From: Streptomyces sp. PH10-H1
GTDB lineage: Bacteria > Actinomycetota > Actinomycetes > Streptomycetales > Streptomycetaceae
Length of the DNA: 38,031 nt
Direction: 5' to 3'
Assembly: GCF_030063355.1 (NCBI RefSeq)
Contig: NZ_JASISZ010000075.1
Coordinates: 1 to 38,031, forward strand
Positions 33,005-38,031 of this stretch are shown here, piece by piece. The notes beneath the pieces are model-generated. The model had not been told where the DNA came from. It saw only the letters and a list, made by a program, of their open reading frames with translations, and did not search any database. A program made the position numbers and the translations under genes. How positions within the stretch are numbered: position 1 is the first letter of the stretch; each line of letters begins with the position of its first letter.

Positions 33005-33743
33005 GCGTATCCTCGTCCCGCTGCCCGACCGCGATTTTGACGTCACCGAAGTCGCAGTGCCCTGGCGGCTGCTGAGCGACGCCGGCCACGACGTGGTGTT
33101 CGCCACCGAGCACGGCGACGGGCCACCTCAGGCGGATCCGCTCCTGCTCACCGGTGTCCTGTTCGGGCAACTCGGCGCAGAACCCGAACCTCTGGAGTTC
33201 TACCGGCAGCTCACCCGGGAGGCCGCCTACCGCCGCCCAGTCGCGTGGAGCGACCTGGAACCGGCACACTATGACGGCCTGGTACTGCCTGGCGGCCACG
33301 CCCCCGGAATGCGCCAATACCTTGGCTCCCCAGTGCTGCGGGAAAAGATCGCCCAATTCTGGGGATCGGGCCGACCCGTCGGCGCCATCTGCCACGGGGT
33401 CCTCGTACTCGCCCGCACTCTGGACCCGGTCACCGGCCGCAGCGTCATCGCCGACCGACGTACCACGTGTCTGCCCAAGTACATGGAACGCAGCGCCTAT
33501 TACCTCACCGCCTGGCGGCGTGGCAGCTACTACCGCACCTATCCCGCGTATGTCCAGGACGAGGTCACAGCCGCCCTCAATGACCCCGCACAGTTCGAGC
33601 GGGGTCCGACCGAGCTGCGGCGGCGCGGAACCGCCGACGACGACACACCCGCATTCGTGGTGGTGGACGGCACATACGTGTCCGCTCGCTGGCCCGGCGA
33701 CGCGTACCTGTTCGCGCGGCGCTTCGCCGCCCTGCTCGCCTAG
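33003..33743 (+). CDS. DJ-1/PfpI-like (class I glutamine amidotransferase fold) protein
   Basis: 246 residues. It starts MRILVPLPDRDFDVTEVAVP. YDGLVLPGGHAPGMRQYLGS carries the family's oxyanion Gly region, and VGAICHGVLVLAR holds the nucleophile Cys 130 at the elbow, followed by His 131. CLPKYMERSAYYLTAWRRGS and FVVVDGTYVSARWPGDAYLF are found in the longer PfpI-like proteins (Hsp31/deglycase or hydrolase relatives). The exact activity is unknown. The ATG overlaps the start codon of the divergent small gene, leaving no room for a separate Shine-Dalgarno, so a leaderless or long-leader mRNA is implied. Confidence 0.9.
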   Translation: MRILVPLPDRDFDVTEVAVPWRLLSDAGHDVVFATEHGDGPPQADPLLLTGVLFGQLGAEPEPLEFYRQLTREAAYRRPVAWSDLEPAHYDGLVLPGGHAPGMRQYLGSPVLREKIAQFWGSGRPVGAICHGVLVLARTLDPVTGRSVIADRRTTCLPKYMERSAYYLTAWRRGSYYRTYPAYVQDEVTAALNDPAQFERGPTELRRRGTADDDTPAFVVVDGTYVSARWPGDAYLFARRFAALLA

Positions 33744-33872
33744 GTATGCGGGGACCACTACCCGAAACAAGCCACGCTGTCGGTGCCGTCAGGAGCCTTC
33801 GGTCGCCTGCTGGCCGGCCCTGGCGTGGGCGTTAGCCGCGCCGCGCTGGTGATGGGCAAGGCCGGGGGCTCC

Positions 33873-34127
33873 TCAACTGGAGGGGGAGGTGTCCGGCCGG
33901 TCGGGTTCGTCCGGCTGCCCGGGGTCCTTCGCTGCGTCCGGCGTCATCCGGCGGATTACGAGAGCCGTGACGGTTCCGAAGAGAAAACTGGTGACGGAAT
34001 AGTCGTTCACCATCGCGTCGTCATACAGACCGCTGCGGATGGCGACACTGAGGACGAAGCTGAACGCGCCCACGCCCACCGAGAAGAGCAGATCGATGAA
34101 GAATCCGTTGCGCGGCTGAACGCTCAT
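33873..34127 (-). CDS. Small membrane protein
   Basis: 84 residues from an ATG at 34127. Two hydrophobic segments (FFIDLLFSVGVGAFSFVLSV and SVTSFLFGTVTALVI) are joined by AIRSGLYDDAMVNDY, and the C-terminus is Asp/Pro-rich (DPGQPDEPDRPD). No Shine-Dalgarno sequence is visible. Composition and codon bias suggest a true gene; no family name is available to me. Confidence 0.6.
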   Translation of the reverse strand: MSVQPRNGFFIDLLFSVGVGAFSFVLSVAIRSGLYDDAMVNDYSVTSFLFGTVTALVIRRMTPDAAKDPGQPDEPDRPDTSPSS

Positions 34128-34474
34128 GGCCGCACTGTAGGCCGCGAACCGATGGGCCGGGCGGTGTCCCGCAGTGATTGGTTCCGGATCTATGGAGATG
34201 AGGACACCGCCATCGGCGAACCGGGCACAGGCTGGGACCTGTACGCATACCGCCCTTCCCGGTTCACCCGCCACGGGTGGGCGGGGCGAGCCTGCTGATG
34301 CCGATGGCCACGTCCCGTCAGAAACCGTGATGGCAGCCGGCGTCCGAGGCGAGGAACGTCGCCGCCGACGCTTGGACGGCGCCGGAAGACCAGCACCTTT
34401 GCACCTAGCCCGCCCATCCGCGCAGAGCCCGGTCCGCGCACTCGCCGCGCACCGGGCGTTCGGCACAGCTTCCC

Positions 34475-34708
34475 CTACATCGGGAGTACCCCGAACACGG
34501 GTGACAGCAGGCCAAGCACCGGGGCGAGGCCCTGGCTCGCCTGGCCGATCTTGCCGACCTGGTTGAGCTGGTCGAGCTGGTTGAGTTGGTTGGCGGCGCC
34601 GGGGCGAATGCCCTCGGTGGCGGTGGAAGCATCGGCCGCCGGGGCAGCCAATGCAACGGCGCTGACAGCGAGCGCCGCAGCAGCGAGAAGATTCCGAGAG
34701 TTGGTCAT
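34475..34708 (-). CDS. Small secreted protein with Leu-Asn-Gln repeats
   Basis: 77 residues. A signal peptide (1-27, MTNSRNLLAAAALAVSAVAL then AADA) precedes a 50-residue mature part. This includes the short repeat LNQLDQLNQVGKIGQ and a hydrophobic end (LAPVLGLLSPVFGVLPM). It has neither chaplin nor rodlin motifs. Such small secreted Streptomyces proteins are often surface-associated. The ATG at 34708 lacks a clear Shine-Dalgarno sequence. Confidence 0.65.
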   Translation of the reverse strand: MTNSRNLLAAAALAVSAVALAAPAADASTATEGIRPGAANQLNQLDQLNQVGKIGQASQGLAPVLGLLSPVFGVLPM

Positions 34709-34844
34709 GCCGATGACAACGACAGGTTAATCCCCTGGTCACTCACCAGTTCCAGGCCGAGGTGGCGCCGGTCGGAACAGCCGAGGTCGGTGCCCAGGCG
34801 GGCGCTCTCCGCACAGGACCGCCTCTACGCCGACCGCGGTGGCT

Positions 34845-35390
34845 TCACGTACCACCGTCCGAGTGGTCGTCAGTCGCAGTCGCAGCCGCAGGAGCCGCTC
34901 TGCGGCGGCTGACGACGGTGGTCGCCGCGGCCGCGCTGACCGTGAACGCCAGCAGCACCGCGGCCGGGCGGTCCAGCTTGTGCCTCGTGATGTGGTCGAG
35001 CGAGTACCGTCCCGGCCCGGCGAGCCCGAGACCGGCCGCGACGAAGCCGAGGAAGGCCGGGTACTCGAAGCCGCCCCCCTGGGCGAAGAACCCCGCGGGC
35101 GCGTGCACCGAAACGGCCCCTGCCATGGCCCCCGCCGCGGCGGCGCCCGCCACCGGGGTGGCCAGTCCCAGCGCGAGCAGCGCGCCACCGCCGGCCTCCC
35201 CGAGCCCGGCCGCGATCGCGCTCTGCCGCCCCGGGGTGAAGCCCATGTGCTCCATGGCCTGGGCCGTGCCATCGACGCCGCCGCCGCCGAACCAGCCGAA
35301 CAGCTTCTGCGAACCGTGTGCGAAGAGCACACCCGCGGTCCCCAGGCGCAGGGCGAGCAGTCCGAGGTCCTTGCGATAGATGAACGGCAT
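34845..35390 (-). CDS. DoxX family membrane protein
   Basis: 181 residues from the ATG at 35390, with GGAAAGG 6 nt upstream. Four helices: LGLLALRLGTAGVLFAHGSQ with KLFGWFGGGGVDG (the DoxX hallmark), AIAAGLGEAGGGALLALGLA, the AAAAGAMAGAVSVH segment, then FEYPAFLGFVAAGLGLAGPG with RYSLDH. DoxX proteins are quinone- or thiosulfate-linked redox or detoxification membrane proteins. The zinc-finger gene ends 2 nt upstream on the same strand, so the two may be cotranscribed. Confidence 0.9.
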   Translation of the reverse strand: MPFIYRKDLGLLALRLGTAGVLFAHGSQKLFGWFGGGGVDGTAQAMEHMGFTPGRQSAIAAGLGEAGGGALLALGLATPVAGAAAAGAMAGAVSVHAPAGFFAQGGGFEYPAFLGFVAAGLGLAGPGRYSLDHITRHKLDRPAAVLLAFTVSAAAATTVVSRRRAAPAAATATDDHSDGGT

Positions 35391-35391
35391 G

Positions 35392-35685
35392 TCAGGCCTT
35401 TCCACAGACGCGGGCAGCACGATCCGCTCCCCAGCCTGACGCGAATACACCGCCTCCGCACCCGCTGCGGGTGTGCTCGCGCAACGGCATAGCGCGCTCA
35501 TCCACAAACCGATCCACCGGTTCTTCCGGCGGTGCCGCCCTCGGCGTCCGGCGGTGCCGCCCTCGGCATCGTTCGGGAGTGTCCAGCGCACGGCACGGCG
35601 AGCCGGGCTCGGCCTTGCAGCGGGGGCAGGGGTGGCACGCGACGTCGTCGCCGTCCCGCGGCGAGGGCTCTTGAGGGACCGTCAT
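35392..35685 (-). CDS. Zinc-finger domain protein, C-terminal part probably altered by a duplication
   Basis: 97 residues from an ATG at 35685. MTVPQEPSPRDGDDVACHPC, PRCKAEPGSPCRAL form a short zinc-finger (CPxCxAxPGSPC) seen in small actinobacterial and phage-related DNA-binding proteins. Relatives continue with a YHTGRF-like ending; here it becomes an Arg-rich stretch over a 22-bp tandem duplication (35526-35569) that must shift the frame for the downstream part. So the finger may be intact while the tail is novel. It ends 2 nt before the DoxX start. Confidence 0.55.
   Translation of the reverse strand: MTVPQEPSPRDGDDVACHPCPRCKAEPGSPCRALDTPERCRGRHRRTPRAAPPEEPVDRFVDERAMPLREHTRSGCGGGVFASGWGADRAARVCGKA
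35526..35569. repeat. 22-bp tandem duplication
   Basis: Two adjacent 22-bp copies (35526-35547 and 35548-35569) differ at one base; each begins CCGGCGGTGCCGCCCTCGGC. Because 22 is not a multiple of three it changes the reading frame of the overlapping zinc-finger gene. Confidence 0.85.
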
Positions 35686-35762
35686 GCTCCGGCCACCCAC
35701 TCACCAGCGTCCGGGCGGTCCCTCGCGCCTCTTGTTGATCTTGCTCCGGGAAATAGGGTCGT

Positions 35763-36611
35763 TCATGAAAGCTGGGGAGTGTCTCCGGGGCGCGTGCTGA
35801 TCTCCTTCGTCCCGTCACTTGCGGGAGCAGTGGGTACGGGGAGGAGGTTCAGGCGTCTGGCTGTGTGGCCGTCGCCGGAGGAGCGGCCGCGCAGGCGTCG
35901 GCCGAGCCAGGGATTGAGGAAGGCGGCGGCCCATCGTAGTTCGCCTGCTGCCGTGCGCCATCCGGCGGGGGTGGCCGCTAGCGGACCGGGCAGCGGGTGG
36001 GTCCAGGAGTCGTCGCTGCCGGGCAGGTCGAGGGCCTGGGCGACGGCGGCGGCGATCCGTTCGTGGCCGAGCGGGCTGGCGTGAAGCCGGTCCGGGCTCC
36101 ACAAGCGGGGGTCGGTGACCACGGGGTGGTGGGAGGTCTCGGCGACGGCTACGCCGTGCCGGTGTGCCGCCTGCCGGATGCGGTGGTTGAGTGCGGTGAC
36201 GCGGGAGCTGATGGGGCGGGCGAGCGGGGTGATCCGGGCGACGTCGGGGAAAGTGAGGGTCGCGACGCTGGCGCCTTGGGCGGTGAGCGCTGCGAACATC
36301 GCCTCCAGGTGGCCGGCGACCTCATCGGCGTCGAATCGGGGCCGCAGCAGGTCGTTGACCCCGGCGACGACAGTGGCCAGGTCGGGGCGCAGCGAGAGGG
36401 CGGGTGCGAGCTGTTCCTCGTGAACCTGCCCGGCGAGGCGGCCGCGTACGGCCAGGTTGGCGTACTGGATACCGGGGTGGTGCAGCGCGAGCTGCTCGGC
36501 GAGCCGGTCCGCCCACCCCCGCAGGCCCGTGGTGTCGTCGCCGTCGCCGACGCCTTCGGTCTGGCTGTCGCCCAGGGCGACGAGGAAGCGCAGGCGGTTA
36601 TCGCCGGGCAT
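35763..36611 (-). CDS. SGNH/GDSL-family hydrolase
   Basis: 282 residues, no signal peptide. Block I reads FLVALGDSQTEGVGDGDD (Ser 16), block II LAVRGRLAGQ, block III GVNDLLRP with the oxyanion Asn, and block V SPDRLHASPLGHERIA with catalytic Asp and His. So the esterase/lipase SGNH site is complete. A Pro/Arg-rich 80-residue tail follows. Its start overlaps the end of the PadR gene by 14 nt, so they form an operon in which PadR could control the enzyme. The substrate is unknown. Confidence 0.9.
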   Translation of the reverse strand: MPGDNRLRFLVALGDSQTEGVGDGDDTTGLRGWADRLAEQLALHHPGIQYANLAVRGRLAGQVHEEQLAPALSLRPDLATVVAGVNDLLRPRFDADEVAGHLEAMFAALTAQGASVATLTFPDVARITPLARPISSRVTALNHRIRQAAHRHGVAVAETSHHPVVTDPRLWSPDRLHASPLGHERIAAAVAQALDLPGSDDSWTHPLPGPLAATPAGWRTAAGELRWAAAFLNPWLGRRLRGRSSGDGHTARRLNLLPVPTAPASDGTKEISTRPGDTPQLS

Positions 36612-37166
36612 GGGCCGCCCGCCTCTCCCGCAGGATTGCCACGGCGCGCTCGTACCAGTCCCGGTTGGACCGCTCGAACTCCAGGCCTCGCAGGCAGGTC
36701 AGGTAGGGGCCGATCCGTTCGCCGTGGCGCAGGAACTCCTCCTCGCCGCGTTCGCCTCGCATCTTCCGCAGCAGTGCGTCGAACAGTCCGATCTTCGCCT
36801 CGGCGAAGACGGCCCGCTCGGTGAGTTGCGCGATCAGTGCCGCGGTGTCGACGTGGTCGGCGGCCTGGACCTTGACGAGCAGGTCGTCGCGGATGAAGGA
36901 GGGCTTGGTGGCGGTTGCCGTGAATTGTTCCAGCTCGGCCAGCCTGGCGCCGGTGACCCGGAACAGGCGCTTGTTGGGCCGGGTGTCCGGACCACCTCCC
37001 GGCCCGCGATCAACCCCTCCTGCTCCAGCTTGGCCAGCTCGGCGTACAGCTGCTGCGGCAGCGCGTGCCAGAAGTTCGCGACACCCATGTCGAACGCCTT
37101 GGCCAACTGGTACCCGCTCAGCTCCTCGTCGAGAAGCGCCGCCAGCACGGCATGACGCAAAGCCAT
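36598..37166 (-). pseudogene. PadR family regulator with one frame break
   Basis: The start (ATG 37166, GAGGTAG upstream) reads ALRHAVLAALLDEELSGYQL, FDMGVANFWHALPQQLYAEL and KLEQEGLIAGREVV, the PadR winged helix. Near 36990 the frame slips; in the next frame follow DTRPNKRLFRVTGARLAELE, then the PadR C-terminal helical domain ending DWYERAVAILRERRAAHAR and TAA at 36598. Adding one G (CCGGAC to CCGGGAC) restores a normal 189-residue PadR protein. Either a recent mutation or a sequence error. The downstream SGNH gene overlaps its end. Confidence 0.8.
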
Positions 37167-37189
37167 CGGACTACCTCCTCACCTCTGTT

Positions 37190-37345
37190 CACTCTCGCGG
37201 AAACCGCGGGCCGGGTGTCCGTGATGCGCTCGACGGCGTCGGTGAGGGCGTGGACCGCGACCGCGGCGATGTCGGCGGCGTCGATGAAACCGACCCGGCC
37301 CTGAGCGGTCGCGGACATGATGACGCCGTCGTCGCGGATGCTGTG
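37190..37345 (-). pseudogene. NmrA-like NAD(P)-binding protein fragment
   Basis: The frame contains DHSIRDDGVIMSATAQGRVG, FIDAADIAAVAVHALTD, typical of the middle of NAD(P)H-binding NmrA proteins (FIDAxDIAAVAVxAL). Neither the Rossmann start nor the end is present, and the reading frame merges into unrelated sequence at both ends. A second NmrA-type remnant in this window (the other is at 28991). Confidence 0.5.
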
Positions 37346-37858
37346 ATCGGCCAGTGCTCCCGCGCAAGGAACTCAAAGCAGCGACAGGGAACATCACCTC
37401 TGTGAAGACCGCTCTCAAAGCTGGCCTCACCAGAAGGCGTCATGCGCAACGCCGGTTTCGTCACCATCTGCTCGCCGATCGGAACCGGCCTGCCGATCCC
37501 GGTCGGGATCTCCGGTGCGAACACCCATACGGCGCTGCCGATGACGTGCGGCCCCGGGCGATCATGACCGGGACGACCGTCTGAACCGTACTCGCCTCGG
37601 ACACACGCCAAGAGTGCGGCTACCCCTTCCGGCTGTATCTCGACCGGTCCCTGCACCGCGCTGGCCTGGAGGCTCAATTCGATGCCGTCCGGGTGCGGTC
37701 CGCTGAGCGGAACGTCGCTTCCGCCTGTGTGTCATCCGATGCCATCGTGAATCGGGAAGGCGGCGCGGTGGGCGCCCCCCGCAGGGTCTTGTCATTCGCG
37801 CCTTCGACAGGTCCCGGACCCGGATCCGCAAGTCATCGAGCAACAGGGGGAATTCGCC
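37346..37858. other. Region without a convincing gene
   Basis: Short open frames on both strands lack domain matches. It should contain the promoter of the gene starting at 37859. No hairpin of note. Confidence 0.35.
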
Positions 37859-38031
37859 ATGCCGGAACCATCATTACCGCTTCAGGACGGCCAGGTGGCC
37901 GACACCGTCATACTGACCGCGGCCGGGCAGGTCGGCGTCCATGAAGGGCGTTCGAACGGCAACTGGAACAACATCCAGCGCTACAGCGATGAGGTCCCCG
38001 GACTGGAGTGGTCGCAAGGTCAGCCCTGGTG
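37859..38031 (+). CDS. Start of a CHAP/NlpC-like peptidase protein, cut by the window edge
   Basis: 57 residues visible, from an ATG with AGGGGGA 8 nt upstream. The reading GVHEGRSNGNWNNIQRYSDE, then PGLEWSQGQPW just at the edge, is the typical lead-in to the catalytic Cys (QPWCA) of CHAP-domain amidase-like proteins in Streptomyces and its phages. The Cys itself lies outside. Codon 6 is TTA, so expression may depend on the bldA tRNA. There is no signal peptide at the N-terminus. Confidence 0.6.
   Translation, partial: MPEPSLPLQDGQVADTVILTAAGQVGVHEGRSNGNWNNIQRYSDEVPGLEWSQGQPW

Overview
The window is high-GC actinomycete DNA, almost certainly Streptomyces or a close relative. Pointers are third-position G/C bias, GTG/TTG starts, rare TTA codons, a streptogrisin-type protease, a class F sortase, a GPP34 protein, many LCP/DedA/DoxX-type genes, and riboswitches of actinobacterial form. 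There is no rRNA, tRNA, CRISPR array or intact insertion sequence that I can see. Many truncated or frameshifted genes lie between intact ones, as expected of an accessory region or chromosome arm.

Layout. 1-2.2 kb: an eroded operon (membrane protein, NAD(P)-binding protein, ECF41-like sigma factor). 2.3-6.8 kb: a secreted Gly-rich protein, an LCP cell-wall ligase, TatA, a small protein and TerD; three of these promoters share a TTGCGCAA element. 7.3-10.4 kb: an ArsR regulator overlapping a Mg2+-type P-type ATPase. 10.4-11.5 kb: streptogrisin-like protease. 12.0-15.2 kb: an M-box (Mg2+) riboswitch, a small leader ORF, a soluble MgtE-N/CBS protein and an Nramp-related transporter whose metal site suits Mg2+. 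15.3-16.5 kb: class F sortase and a secreted membrane-anchored protein. 17.2-18.7 kb: MFS drug exporter. 18.8-24.6 kb: DedA, DUF6529 and GPP34 genes among remnants, including a trypsin/AraC chimera and a broken alpha/beta hydrolase.

24.9-27.9 kb: an alginate lyase (PL7), then convergent to it a coupled pair, a Tat-lipoprotein polysaccharide deacetylase-like protein and a beta-propeller lipoprotein. 29.3-30.0 kb: an SDR oxidoreductase. 30.5-32.3 kb: an ArsR-type regulator divergent from a NiCoT nickel/cobalt transporter with a cobalamin riboswitch in its leader. 32.3-38 kb: Nudix hydrolase and PadR regulator (each with one frame break), PfpI-like protein, DoxX, zinc-finger protein, SGNH hydrolase, and the start of a CHAP-like protein at the right edge.

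The strongest theme is divalent-metal homeostasis: two separate Mg2+ uptake routes, one under an ArsR repressor and one under an M-box, and a Co/Ni importer under both an ArsR repressor and a B12 riboswitch. The second theme is the cell envelope: LCP, Tat, sortase, lyase, deacetylase, DedA and DoxX.
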